From NCBI GenBank assembly GCA_028564705.1, contig JAPXFQ010002424.1, positions 1,178,001-1,242,000 on the forward strand: a stretch of 64,000 nucleotides of DNA, given 5' to 3'. Under the pieces are notes generated by a model. It saw only the letters and a list, made by a program, of their open reading frames with translations. It had not been told where the DNA came from and did no database searches. Origin of the DNA: Apricaphanius iberus (Eukaryota > Chordata > Actinopteri > Cyprinodontiformes > Aphaniidae). Position 1 is the stretch's first letter; each line of letters begins with the position of its first letter. The translations under genes were made by a program, and so were the position numbers. This document shows, in pieces, positions 48,160-60,954 of this stretch.

Positions 48160-48552
48160 GGCGCCACACTGCAGACTGGAATTCAAGCTATTATATAGAG
48201 TCTGTAAAAACAAGCCGTCTTAAAACTGTGTTTTCATGTCTCTTCACAACGGTTTAACGTAGTATATAGCTATTAATATTCTGTGAAGATAAAAAAAAAG
48301 AATACACAAAGAAAAAAAGAAAATAATGAAATGGTTCTTTCACGTTTGTCTAAAAAAACTCAGCCAGCCTCAGGGTTCTGCGGCCGCGTTCATGTTTTAA
48401 GCTAGCTCGTTTGCATTTTCGGTATAGCAGCTTTAAGCGCCACTTCAGCCGAACTTTTGAAATCCGGGAACATTTCTCCAGTCGAAGGGATCGGAAGTGG
48501 GAAAGACTCTCTGGTCGAGCCGTCTCTTTAGTGGGGGCTAACCGTTTCTAAT

Positions 48553-48971
48553 GCGCTGCAAAAGCTGCCCAACTAAACAAGACCAACAATCTGGTTTCCA
48601 GCTAAAAAGTATTTCTGATCTTTTTTTTTAAGAGTTATATGCTCAGCAAGAGCAGAAGGTGTCAGATTATTAATATTAATTAGAGAACCTGTGTTTTATT
48701 TTGGGAATTCTTACAAAGTGCGATTATCTAACTGCACTGGAAGATTAAAATACTAGATTTTAGTCTAAAAATTCTTAAATTCAGTGAAATACTCTGCAGC
48801 TGCAGTAACAAAAATTACACTGAGTAAGAATTCCCAAAATAAGAGCTATATTCTCTTAATAAGATTAATAATCTAACATCTTAGTATATATGTTTTAAAA
48901 CAAGATCAAAAATGCTTTTTAGGTGGAAACAACAGAGTTGGAATTGGTTAGGAGGACAGTTTTTGCAGTGC
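48553..48971. mobile_element. foldback element (family M4), copy 2
   Basis: Left GCGCTGCAAAAGCTG, right CAGTTTTTGCAGTGC. It has the same hairpin structure and internal blocks ('ctggtttccagctaaaaagt', 'ttattttgggaattctta') as copy 1, with more mismatches. Confidence 0.8.
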
Positions 48972-49643
48972 GACTCTGCGTAGCTTCAGGACTTCCTCCT
49001 CAGTCTGTCTGTATTTAGAATCACAAATGCGTTTGGGATATAAGCGTACTTTATTTTTTGTTTTATCTTATTTACCACATTTGCTCCTCCTCTCTCTGCA
49101 GACGCCACCAGGCGACCATCTGCTTTTCGCGACTGCGCCGCTCGCAGACGGACGAGTCCCAACAGAGCACTCTGGGTTTCATCTGAGGCTCAATGAAAAC
49201 TGCAACAGTTTGGTAGAAAGCACGGACATTTCCCACCTGATCTAAGTTTGCGAGACGTTGTGTAATCTGAGCTTTGATTTTGCCCGTATCGACATTAAAG
49301 GATCGGTTAAACTTCTGCTTTTTTAGGCTGAACGGTTCTGGTTGTTCCAAGTGTCTCGACGTCGTTTTGTGATCTCGACGCTGCCGCCCACCTTCACCGC
49401 TCTGCAGGGGAGGAGGTTACATAACCACGCCTCTTCCTCATGTTTTATCCTCCTCCTCATCTTCCTCAAACATCTCTCCATCTCCTGACCCGGAATCCAG
49501 AACGAATGGAAGTTTGCTTCGTGTCTCGATATTAAATCAAAGTTCTGCAGGACGCACTGAAAGACGCACTGATCCGACTTTCTCCAGCCGATATAGATTT
49601 TAGGTCTGATTCTGGTTTTTTTGTGATGTAGGTATTACCCGGG

Positions 49644-50272
49644 CTTTCCACTGGACGTGTCAGCAGCACGTTTTACTCGCGTATTCTGCTGCTTGGCCCT
49701 TTCCACCAGGGGGCGTCAGCAGCACGTAGCAGCAGGGAAACAGCTGCCACCGAGAGAGCCCGAAATCATGCGAGATCAGCAAAATCACGCGTGGTTTCGT
49801 CAGTAAACGCTACAACAAGCAGGAAAAAAAGACTACACTATGGCTTCAAAAGGTCTGTGTTTTAAGTTCTGTCCGTTTTACATTCGCCAATAAGTTTATG
49901 TTATGTCAGTGAATTTACGAAATCCTTCGAATTTTAGTGGCGATCCGAGGTAGTGTAGACGCTCCCGCGACCTAATGACTTCTCACGGGGCCGCACAGGT
50001 AGCAAAGTAAAGCTACCGGAAAGAAGCACCTTGGTTTTATTTGGAAAATTTCCTTTCCCTATCCAAAATGTCGAAATGTACATGTTTCACAGGCGTAGCG
50101 CGTAGAAAATAGGACTGCCGCGTATATTTAGAAAAGTGCTGCGGCACGACGCTCCTGTGACGGGGCAAACTCGTGCTGCTTTCGCCTCCGATGGAAAGGA
50201 TTATATTGATTACAGCGGTGGCTAACAGACGCGCTGCTGCTCTAAGGTGCTGCTGACGCGTCCGCTGGAAAG
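49644..50272. mobile_element. CTTTCCAC-ended element (family M3), copy 2
   Basis: Same left end and internal sequence as 39634-40165. The position matching the right end of copy 1 is at 50172-50198; 73 bp further on there is one more terminal-like unit ending CCGCTGGAAAG at 50272. Confidence 0.8.
49703..49717 (+). promoter_or_regulatory. CTCF-like core motif inside family M3, copy 2
   Basis: CCACCAGGGGGCGTC, identical to 39693-39707. Confidence 0.5.
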
Positions 50273-51739
50273 GAGGGGTTACTATTAAATTAAACTTAAA
50301 TTAAAAGGTTATTATTTATGCATCAAATCAACTTTCCCTCACCTGCATTTCATTGTTGTTAAATCGGTCAACAAATTGTTGCTGGACTATGTGGATGATC
50401 AGAGTTCTGAGAGCTGATTGGTCAGTAGTAGGACGATCGGGGGAGAATCTGCTGATTCCGATCTCTGGGTGATGGATCGGTGCATTCCTAGTTAAGAAGC
50501 TAAAAAAAAGTTTGGGACATGTAGCGCTTATTAGTGAGTTTTACCGGAAGACAAAAGGAGTTTTTTCTGCATTTTGTGCGAAAATAGCTGCAGAGTTAAG
50601 AAAATCTGTTGAAATGAACAAATTGAAGCACTATCAGGAGGTATAAAGTGGGTGAATAAAAAAACATGCTAATTAAAACATGGTTAATTTGAGATCATAG
50701 AGGCTTTATCTATGACTGCATTTAATTTTTCAATGACACACACAGCATGAGCCGGAGAAACTTTAACTCTACGTCAGATTGGACGTTCTGCAGGAAGATG
50801 ACGGATCATTACTCAAGATTCTCGCGTTTAGAGAAAGTCTTTCTGGATTTCTGGAAATCAGGCTAGTATCTTCGGATATTCGGTCCATGTTTTAACATCT
50901 CAGCCGTGTCCTGTGAATTTATTTAGTTTCCAGTCGCTTCCTGAACAAAAAACTCCCACCTGAGAACGTCAGACCAACAGGTGTCAAACGGGACCGACAC
51001 TAAACATGAGGAGGAAGCGACGGCGAGGAAGAGGAAACTTTACAGGGAGGGGGAGAAGAAGAACCCCGCACGGACACAAAGCCGAGCTGCTGTACCTGAT
51101 CTGATGAAGAGGAGAAGTGGAACGCTGCTCTTCCCGCAGGCTTCACAGGAGAACACCTGACATTCCTCACCCAGACGCACAGCGTTCCCGAACAAAAACC
51201 ACAGAAATCCCAGAGCTTCCTCAGAGAAGCGGTCGGAGAAAGACGAGCGTCCGTCCTCCCTCTGAGCTCTCACTTCTCACTCCTGCCTGTTTTCTCCTCC
51301 GTCACCGCTGCAGCCCTCCTTCTCTCCTCCTTCCTCCGCTCCGTCTCTTTAATCCTTTCTGTAAATCAGGGGAAAGCCCTCCCTGCTCGACTTCCCCGAG
51401 CCGAGCAGCGGAGCGCTCTCCTGCTATAAAAAGCCAAACAAAGCTGGATGAAGCGCTAAAAACAGCACAGCTCTTTAAACCCTCACATGAGATTACACCC
51501 CCCCCCACACACACACACCGATCGATCTGATCTGTGCATCGATCCAACCACTGCAGGCTTTAATGAACATTTCATCTAAAGAAGGGGAAACCGACGCTTT
51601 CTTACATCTTACATTTTGAGACAATAAAATAAATTCATTACAATAATAAAATCTAAAAAGTATTTGGAAAATACCAATTCTGCGAATCATCTAGCTTAAA
51701 AAGAGGAGAGGTCTGTAATGTTGTTAAATTTTTAACTGG

Positions 51740-52345
51740 GGGGATCTGAATGTAGCAAAAAGGAATCCAGTAAATAACTTTTATTTTATTTTTTCTTATA
51801 CTTTTTTTAAAGAATATATTTGTATAATGGTGCTGAAATAAAGTTTAGTTATTCATTTTTTTAACCAAAAAGTTCTATTTTAGTCTCATCTGACCACATT
51901 GCCTTCTCTCAACCCTCCTCTACATCAACCAGATGGGCCTGGAAATGTACCGGGTTAAGCAGGGGGACCTTTCGGGCGCTGTGGGATTGACCCACCAAGC
52001 TGCTCCCATAGTGTAGATTGGCTCGTCCCAGGCTTGTGCAGGAGTACAATCGTGTCCCTGCTGTCCTTTAATAGATCTTGGAGTCCGACTGTTTGAAGTT
52101 GTGGACAGGTATTTTTTTTAAACAGATAACGAGTTCAAACAGGTGCCATTAATACAGGTAACGAGCGGAGGATAGAAGAGCTTTTTAAAGAAGTAGTAAC
52201 ACAAAATTTTTTGTTTTTTGTTGGTGCTAAATATTTATTTTCTACACCATTATACAAGTGATTTAAAAATCATACAACGTGATTTCCTGGATATTTTTTT
52301 TAACAGTCGGTGGGAGCCAAATACTTTTTTTGTCCCACAATCAGC
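51740..52345 (-). mobile_element. degenerate Tc1-like element fragment
   Basis: 'ttttagtctcatctgaccac', 'aagcagggggacctttcggg', 'cgagttcaaacaggtgccat' and the end 'gggagccaaatacttttttt' are typical of a widespread fish Tc1 family whose transposase runs on the opposite strand. The coding part is too decayed to follow. Confidence 0.6.
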
Positions 52346-54394
52346 AGGTCGCTGAGGCAGATTAAATCCAGCAGATTAAGTCAAATTTTCAGGAACAACT
52401 AAAGTGTATCAGTGAGTCTGCAGCGAGGAATCTGTCTTTACGAGGCACACCTGACGCTCGGTCTGACTCACACGCCGACGCCCTGCAGCCTCACAGCTCC
52501 GCTCGTACAGTTACAGGAGGGAGGTCTGCGCCATAACAACCAATCATCAGCCTCCTCCTCCTCTTCCTCGGAGATCGACGAACCGAGGAAGAACGTCAGC
52601 CAGAGCAGAATTCCTCAGAGATTTTCCCACCCGAGCGGCTCAGAAATCGCCCCTCCTCCTCCAGGATCCCTACCCATGGCAACAGCAGCTAAAGAAGAAG
52701 ACGTCCAGAGTTACGCAAGAGGAGGAAGCTTTGCCAGCAGGCAGCACCCTCCTCCTCTTCCTCCTCCTGCAGATATTTCCACATTAGCCCTCTGGATGTT
52801 TACCCCAGGGTCAGAGGGCGTTTCTGCCCGGCTGAGCAGCTTCCTTTTCGGAAAAATCGATTCACCAAACCACCAGGAGAGGCTCAAAATGACCCAAAGT
52901 TTCTGCAGAGTCCGACCAGAAAATAATATAAAAATATTGGTTGGACTGAAAATCTGTAAAAATGCAGCAAAGAATGTTAAAGAAACTTCAGAGTGGATCA
53001 GACCAAAAGTTCATGTTCATGGATGAACTCAATTAGAATGATTAGCAAAAACGATTATAGAGCACATACTACCAGCTTATTTATGACGACAATATTATTT
53101 ATTATGTGGAAAGCTAAACTGATGTATATTTAGTTTATTTTGTTTGCATGGACGACACTGAAACAAAAGTGCCCCTCTGTTTATGAAATTATGGAAGCCT
53201 TTAAACGAAGAAATTCAATTTGCTTATAAGTTAAAAACGATGCATAAAGATAAAATTATGAATGCGTTCATACAAGGTGAAAACAATCCAACCTCCACCC
53301 TGGATTCTGCCGTTTTGGTTGAATCTCTGAACTCAGTGCACTTTGCGTTTCACAGATTTACCTCCATGATTTGCATTTAAATTAAATCACATATTACATT
53401 TTCAAACAAGAAATAGAAATATCTATTTTATCATGACACACAAACTTATTTTAAAAAGCATGTTTTTAAAGGTTTTATGGGTTTCTAATGAGTAGAAGTC
53501 AGCCCAATAAGCATGTTCCCTTTTACCAAACTTACTATTTCAGTGAATTAAATGTAAATGTGAATAGACAGTAAAGCAACATTTTTATGGTAACATAATT
53601 ATTTTCCTGTCTTCTTTAGCCTAAATAAAAAATATGATAAAACAAAAAAGGTATTATGTATAAACTACCTTAGTCTTGTTCAGCCCCGTAACAGCAAACA
53701 AATCTCCCCGTTTAAAAACAAAAGTTCAGTAAAACTTTTTTAGCACCCAGGAAGTGACATATTTATGATATTGTTTTTGAAAAAAATAAATAAAAAATGA
53801 TTTTCTTTAAAAATATATATCAATTTCTTGTTCATCTCATATACTTCTCCACACACTAACTAATGTGATAACTTTTAGCTAAAATCTTAAACCCTATCAG
53901 AAAACTGCTTCAAAACTATCAAATAGCAAAAAAAATATTCTTATAAAAGTTTGAGATTTTATGGCTTAGGTGAATAAACAAAGTATCTCGGAGATGCAAA
54001 TATTCCTTCATCAGATGCAATGTTCAGTCAAAGTTTCAGTAATCAGAGATCCCAAAGTGCACCGAAATCAGAGAATGACCCATTTAGCAACTGAAAACCG
54101 ATTCCTGAGCTCTTTGTTACTTTCAGTCTGTAAGCAAGGTTCTGTTTAAGCTACTGGGAATGTAAAAATAAAGATACGGAATGTGAAAACTATTCACTAT
54201 TTGAGTAAAACAAATTTTATTCTAATTAAAAGTCACTTGAAAGTAATGATTACAGTAAGTTCTTTAAAACCGAAAGAGTAAGAATAGACTTTTGGGTGAC
54301 CATAAATTAAATTGGAAGACGCGCATTAAAAGCACCGAAATAAAAATATCGAAAATCTATTGGAATATCATAGATATATTATTCCAAAAACATG

Positions 54395-54606
54395 ACTGTC
54401 AGGTTAATTGATCACTGTAAATTGTCCTTAGGTGTGAGTGCGTGCGTGGTTGTTTGTCCTGTTTGTCCTGCCCTGTGATGGACTGGCGGCCTGTCCAGGG
54501 TGTACCCCGCCTCTCGCCCGTTGACAGCTGGAGATAGGCACCAGCACCCCCGCGACCCATTAAGGATTAAGCGGTTAAGAAAATGGATGGATGGATGGAT
54601 GGATAA
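54395..54606 (+). repeat. satellite-tailed dispersed repeat (GGAT)n, copy 2
   Basis: 'ctgtaaattgtccttaggtg', 'gatggactggcggcctgtcc', 'gttaagaaaatggatggatg' ending in (GGAT)n. Opposite orientation to 23465-23805. Confidence 0.65.
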
Positions 54607-55478
54607 ATATATTTTGAGTCAAAAGTCGGTGCTTTTACTCTACAGTTCCCTCACATGATGCATTGTTTGGAGATATGGGGAAACACGTAGAAAACCAACA
54701 CCAAACCTTTTTACATGTTACAAGAGAATTATCACAGACCAACAACTACACTATTAGTGGCGTTACAGTTGTTCAAATGTTAGGATCTGGTTAACTATAA
54801 AACCATATAACTAATGTACAAAGTTAACAATAAAGTACTTCCTCCCTGTATGGAGAACCTGTTTAAAATTACCTCAGGGCTGTTTAAAAATGTCTTTGAA
54901 AGAACTAAAAAAAACCCGATGCATCTGTATTAAGGGTGAGTTATTGGAATAGTTGTAAAAGAAAATTAAAAATGTGTGATTCATTTTTTGCATTTAAAAA
55001 TAAGCTTAAAATAAGGTTTTCTTCATGTTCTTGTTTAGCTTTTATTTGCTACTTTCGTTGATATCTTTGAGGTTCGTCGATGTTTCCTGAAATATATTAT
55101 TGACAGTGAAGTTATGGAATGGTGCTGATGCGTGCAAAGGGTCGGTAAATACGCTGTGCTTCAACCTACACCTTCTCAGTCAATACTGATTATAATTGGC
55201 TTGTTTTATTTGCCTTTTGTTTTATGTTCTACCAACATTTGCGACTGAAAAAATAAAAAAATATATTTAAACACTTCTGTGTTAATATCTCCCTGCTTAC
55301 ACCAATAACAGTAAGTTTTTTTAATAATTGTATAATTTAAAATATTTTATTCTGCATTCAATCTCAAGTGTCATCAGAAATCTTATAGTCAGACGGCCTG
55401 CATGGTTCGCTAAGAATAAATGCATTATTACAACGATAAGCAGCACAGATTTATTCCAATAGTTTTTATGTAATCATA

Positions 55479-55501
55479 TGTGTGTGTGTGTGGGGGGGGG
55501 G
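55479..55501. repeat. (TG)n followed by G run
   Basis: Short TG array directly joined to nine to ten G residues. Confidence 0.85.
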
Positions 55502-55507
55502 TTACAT

Positions 55508-55770
55508 TAGGGCTGCGTTGAAAAAAAATCAAATAAAATCACAAGATCGATTCTCAATCAACTCATAAAAGTTCTAAGAATGAAATTGATTAACAAGTTC
55601 AAAAATGTGTTTTAAATTTGACCCTTTTTTTACACTAAAATGGGAATTAATCATCCAGACAGCCGTTTTAAGGCTTAGTTCTGAAAGTGTTATACAGTTT
55701 TTTTTCTGGTAATCAAAAAAACAATCCATTAAAATATATCTATATCCTTCTATAAATCACTCGATAGAGA
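55508..55770. repeat. AATCGATT-type dispersed repeat, diverged
   Basis: 'agggctgcgttgaaaaaaaa' and 'acaagatcgattctcaatca' then 'cagacagccgttttaaggct' match 45570-45720 in order. Confidence 0.55.
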
Positions 55771-57214
55771 CATACCCAATTTTCAGCGTAAGCAGGCTTC
55801 ATAAATGCGAGCAGAACTTTTCCATAAAGCAAAAGTTAAACATAGGATGGACGTATAGCACACTGATTTAAAACTACAGAATATGAACAAAAGACTCCGA
55901 GTTTGTTTGCAATCTTCGAAAAATATTTGAGGAGCTGAGAGGTTGAAATGTTGGGCGATGTGAGCTGCAGGACTGATGGGATAAGCGCTGTGCGTGTCTG
56001 AACATGTCTCAGGGTTTCCTAACCAGCGATCCCGACCCGTTGCCTGCCCTCTCGGCTCTCCCTCCGCGTCCGTGGGAGGTTCCAGCGGTCGGACACAAGA
56101 ACAGCACCTGCAGACCCACATTCATCCCGCTCAGTTTCCCTGGCAACCCCTGCATCGGGCTGTGCAAACCATTAAGCAATGCCAGCTCTGCACGCACAAA
56201 CAGAGGCGCCCCCACACAGCCAGCCTTTCAGGGTTTTCCGGCTGGCACACCACCCCTCCTCTTCCTCAGCTTTCTGAATTTATTTAGTGGCAGCATCTCC
56301 ACTCGCCTCACATTTCCCCAGAATATTAAAAAACCTCCGCATCCTCCCCATCCTGCCTGCCTGGCCCGGACTCGTGTTGGGGCCTTCGCTGCAGATCGCT
56401 GCAGATGACACGTTTCCTCAGGAGTGTGTTTCAGCTCTCCGCCTCCTCACTGTGTCATCAGCACATCTCCGACTGATGCGACGTTCCGCCACCGCAGGCA
56501 GGATTTATTCCACCGCCCTGGATCTCCTCGCTGACGTGTGCAGAGGCAGATCCGGCACTCGGTTTTCCGGGCCTGCAGAGGAGGAGGTCACCGCTCGTTA
56601 GCTGGTCAGTAAAAGTTTACGCCCAATAAGTCGACTGATGAAGGACACGGAAACGAACTCTGGTCCAGGAGCTTTACGAAGCCGGAGATGACTCATCGTC
56701 CTCTGCAGAAGACAACATCGGGTTCCCTCAGAGCTCAGGAATAAACACAAACACGACCTTTAGAGGCAAGCCATGCAGGCGGGGTCGGCTGCAGGATTAG
56801 TCAGACCGAGAGTCTGCAGCGGCTCGGCGAGAAGAGACGATCAAACGCCGGCGCGGGGCGACCGCAAGGCCACGATGAAAACATGAGTGTAAAGGTCAAC
56901 AGGAGAGCTGCAGCATCGACATCGGTTCCAGATTACCAGCCCTAAACCACCAGCGACAAACCAATCCAGAACATCTAAAGAGACAAATAAGAGCCAATCG
57001 GACGCTGCATTTAAAGAAAAGGTGAACGCTGACCAAAAGTAGAGAGGAACCGCAGGATTATTCTGCTCTCCTGGTACCAGTCAGGATTCCAGTTTAAAGA
57101 CCGGACGATATTTACAAGGATGGAAAACAGGATTATTTCCCAGCTGATAAAAAGTCAGAATCGAGCAATTATGAAGAATCTTTACGGTTATTCTACCATC
57201 TTTGCTCTGTCTTC

Positions 57215-57545
57215 TCAGAGCCCCAGACGGTCGTGGCAGATGACCGCTTGTACTGAGCCAGGTTCTGGTTCTGGTTCTGCTGGAGATTTCTTCCTGTTAA
57301 AGGGGAGTTTTTCCTCTCCACTGTCGCCACATGATTGCTCAGTATGAGGGATTGCTGAAGTTGGAGTCTGCATGTTCAGTGCCCAACCTCAGATCAATGA
57401 CACAACGCAATCTGCTGGGATTCCTTACATCGAAAACTTTTAACCGATTGGAATGTTTGAATAATTGTATTGAAATTATTTTTCTTGTAAAGAGCCTTGA
57501 AATGACGTTGTTAGGAATTGCCTAAATAAACTGAATTGCCATCTA
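57215..57545 (+). repeat. non-LTR-like 3' tail repeat (family L)
   Basis: Longest plus-strand copy: 'ccagacggtcgtggcagatg', 'ggttctggttctgctggaga', 'cagtatgagggattgctgaa', 'tgctgggattccttacatcg', ending 'cctaaataaactgaattgcc'. Confidence 0.7.
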
Positions 57546-58219
57546 CCTTTTTACTGAAATATTTCTCACCACCAACAGGATGGGGGTGGATGTGCAGCAC
57601 TGGCAAAACCTCACCCTGGCTAGGACCCAAATACCGACATACCTGTAGTAAAAGAGTTTCAATGACACAAACAGGTTCTGGGTAAAACGAAGGGAGAAAC
57701 CAGCAAGGTGTGACTGAATCTGAACTGCTTCAATACTGAGGACAGGGGGAGGAATGACAGAGAACTAATCAGTGAAAGCTGATGCAGATGAGAGAGAGAA
57801 GAGAGAGAAGAGAGGAAATGCTGGGAAGCAGAATGGCAAAAGAAGAAAAGCAAAGGTATAACCAGAAAACATAAGAGAAGACTAGACAGAAAATATTAAA
57901 TGCATAAGGCAAGACGCGCACAGAGAGGTAACTAATAATGATGAAATCAAAGTAAATAAAAAAGAACAAAGGAGCACAAGAGAAACTCAAAGTAAAAATG
58001 GATGTAGCATGAGAGGGAAAACAGAAGGAAAAGTATAAACAATAGATAGAAAGAAACTCCAATCAGCCAATGGAATTAATGACAGAAATAAAAGTAACAG
58101 AAAATAAAAAAATATGAGCTAAGAATATCTGATCAAAATAACTTAATGAAAAAAAAGTAGAAACATCTCATCACTAATTTCCATTTTGGGCCAAATCAAG
58201 CAGATGAATATCCTTAAAG

Positions 58220-58563
58220 TAGGGATGCACCGATACCGATGCTGGTATTGGCCCCGATACTGCCTAATGTACTGGTATCGGTATCGGCTAATGTTAACCG
58301 ATACCATAAACTGATACTTAAGATATTTGTTTTTAACTTTAAAATTTTAGCTTTGTGGTGATTTTTATAAATATTTCATGTTTTATTTAATTCACCATCA
58401 TTTCTTGTAACAAGCAGAGAAGAAAATGAAACCCGACTCCCAGTTGATAGCACTTTTTTTGTGTGGTAGAAGTATCGACATCGGTACTGGGTATCGGTAA
58501 GCACTCTGATCCAAGTATCGGTACGGTATCGGTTTTGAAAAAAGTGGTATCGTTGCATCCCTA
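58220..58563. mobile_element. GATACC-type element (family M2), intact ends, 8-bp duplication
   Basis: Ends TAGGGATGCACCGATACC and GGTATCGTTGCATCCCTA are inverse with one or two mismatches. CCTTAAAG lies at both sides (58212-58219 and 58564-58571). The 8-bp duplication points to the hAT superfamily. 344 bp, non-coding. Confidence 0.85.
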
Positions 58564-58784
58564 CCTTAAAGGTTCAGTTGTGGGAGAAAATATAAATGAT
58601 ATGACTTTTAAAATCACCCCCCGCATTCCAAAATTACCTCTTAAAATGAAATAATCCAACAACTTTACATAATAGTGTGATTAAGGATTGTTTAAATAAA
58701 CATAGATTTTATTTTACTAATAAAATTGTATTGGGGTGCACAAAAATGGAAATTATATTTTCTACCTATAGGGTTCTCTAGAGT

Positions 58785-58855
58785 TTTGAGGGCCACGTAA
58801 ATGGCCATGGAGGGCCGGATTTGGCCCCCAGCCTTGAGTTTGACACATGTGATCT
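58785..58855. repeat. fragment of GGCCA-type hAT element end
   Basis: 'gagggccggatttggccccc' and 'agccttgagtttgacacatg' are the common end of a fish non-autonomous hAT family related to 30543-31074. Confidence 0.5.
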
Positions 58856-59159
58856 AAACGATCATGACTTTTGCTTTTTTCAAAGATCCAAACAAAATGT
58901 GACAACGTTCTAATTTCCCAAGCCAATGTTTCATTCATGACAGAATAATGAAAAGAGGGAAAATGTTCAAATGGAAAAATGAGCTGGGAGAACATTTCAG
59001 AACTTAAGTTAAAAAACTTCAAAATCTGCAATGCAAAATATCACAGTGAACATGACCACAAAATAAAAAATGTGAGATGGGTAAAGAGGAGCAGTATATA
59101 TACATTTATTGGACACATTTTCCCGCTTATTTTCATTTTAAATTAATTGGTTGAAAATA

Positions 59160-59545
59160 GGGATGCGTTTGGAAAGAATCTGGCGATACAATATGTATCA
59201 CGACACATTGACAACGATACGATACTTTGTGATGTATTGCGATACCGTGATGAAGATTATATCTTGTGATTTCCAAAACTGAATTTAACTGTAGAAAACA
59301 TGTCAGAGCATTCTAAACACTCCAACCTGTTTCATATATAACACATCCTGTTTTATTACAAAATCTAGTTGATCTTGAAAGAGAAAACAGCCACCAACTA
59401 GCGGTTGTACTTTAAATTGTACTACAACAATTACCATCATCATTAATGGTTCCATTCAAATTCTTAAAAAAGAAAAAAATCGATACTTGGCTTTTGAATA
59501 TCGATACAACATTGTGACAATATATTAGCATATCGATATTTTCTT
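59160..59545. repeat. GATAC-rich decayed element
   Basis: 'tagggatgcgtttggaaaga' start, many 'gatacgatac' and 'atcgatac' motifs, close 'catatcgatattttcttaca'. Not the same as family M2; boundaries uncertain. Confidence 0.4.
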
Positions 59546-60954
59546 ACATGTCTTGTTTGAAAACAAATGTTTGCATTGTGTAGCTTTAACAGCCTCTCAC
59601 ACAATAAATGGATCAGATCGATCCATTGATGATTTAAAACTAGACGAGTCCAGACGGCTCTCGTTGTTCGCTACCCTGAGGGCCCAGATGTTCAGAACCA
59701 GCACTACAACATACAACATGAAAAAAGCGGAAGATCTCACGGTCTTCAATCTGTCATCAAAAATTCATTTTGCTGTGTCTGAGTTTATGAACCGGCCAAA
59801 ATGGTTCCCAAAGAAGTAGCTGAATTAAGAGTTTCTGCTACCGTCAGAAAAACAAGGACAGCAACGACAACAGCTGTTTTCCTTTTTCCACTCGATAGAT
59901 TTTTTGCTCATAAACACTGGCAGGTTCCTCCCTGTCCCCAGCTCTGCGGCTGTGAAAACGAAAGCTTCTCTGAGGTTACCTCGAGTTAAACCCGACATCC
60001 GTGGATGGGTTTCGGCCCGTCTGTTGTAGTTACCGTTGCTAAAGCCCAGCTTGATCCTGCCTCTGGGAGAGAAGTTCCCTTTGTGTGAAGGAGCTTGCTG
60101 TAATTTAAGGGGACCGCACGGAAACACTGGTTTGGCTGCCTAAGCATGACACAACAAGTAAGAATCCAGTGAGGGTGTTAACTCTTTCTGAGCACAGTGT
60201 TTACAACGCTGAATGTTGGCAAAATTACAGGAGCTCACCCTCATTAACATACAGTACACCAAAGGTCAACTAGGTTGCCGGAAGGGTTAGATTATTGCCT
60301 GTTATTTATTAACATGAAACTGGAAGCAAATGACAAACTGAACAAATTTTATAATGCTATTTTTTTTATAAAGTTCTCCATTCAAGTGGAATTAAAGTGA
60401 ATCCTACAGAAGATTTTGTGTCTCGGATCTCTGGAGTCTAATACAAAATGCTAAAAAACATAATCTAGTGACTTTTTATACATAAAGCCAGTATTTACAG
60501 GGGTTATGGACCACATCTGCCCATGAATAGCATAAATCCACCCATCAGCGGCAAAAAATGTAAATGTCGCTCCTTTATTGGCTGCTTTGCAAAAGGTATT
60601 TTTGCTTCCCAAGCTGCATCATCTTTATATGGATACGCTCTACAAAACAAATCTATGAATAGATGGGTTTTTCTTAAGTAATTTGGAGTCACCTTGCTCA
60701 GAAAACCTGAAAATACGGAACTGCCAATAGCAGCAGTTTGCGTAGAAACTAGTTGACATTGAAAACACAGCAAAATGTAGAAACAAACCGGCAAACACTA
60801 CAAATGATGGAATTCTTCTGAAACAAAAGAGGAAACGACAAGCCAGAGAATAAATCTCAAGCCAAACAAAGAAGATGTTAGAGCGGTTAGAAACAACATT
60901 TTAGCATAATTTACTGGCTACAAGCCAGTATAGTTACAAGCGCACATCAGATTA

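Noticed and set aside
51425..51432. TATAAAAA as a TATA box of an upstream promoter
   Set aside because: It lies on the plus strand, no gene follows, and such matches are frequent in AT-rich DNA.
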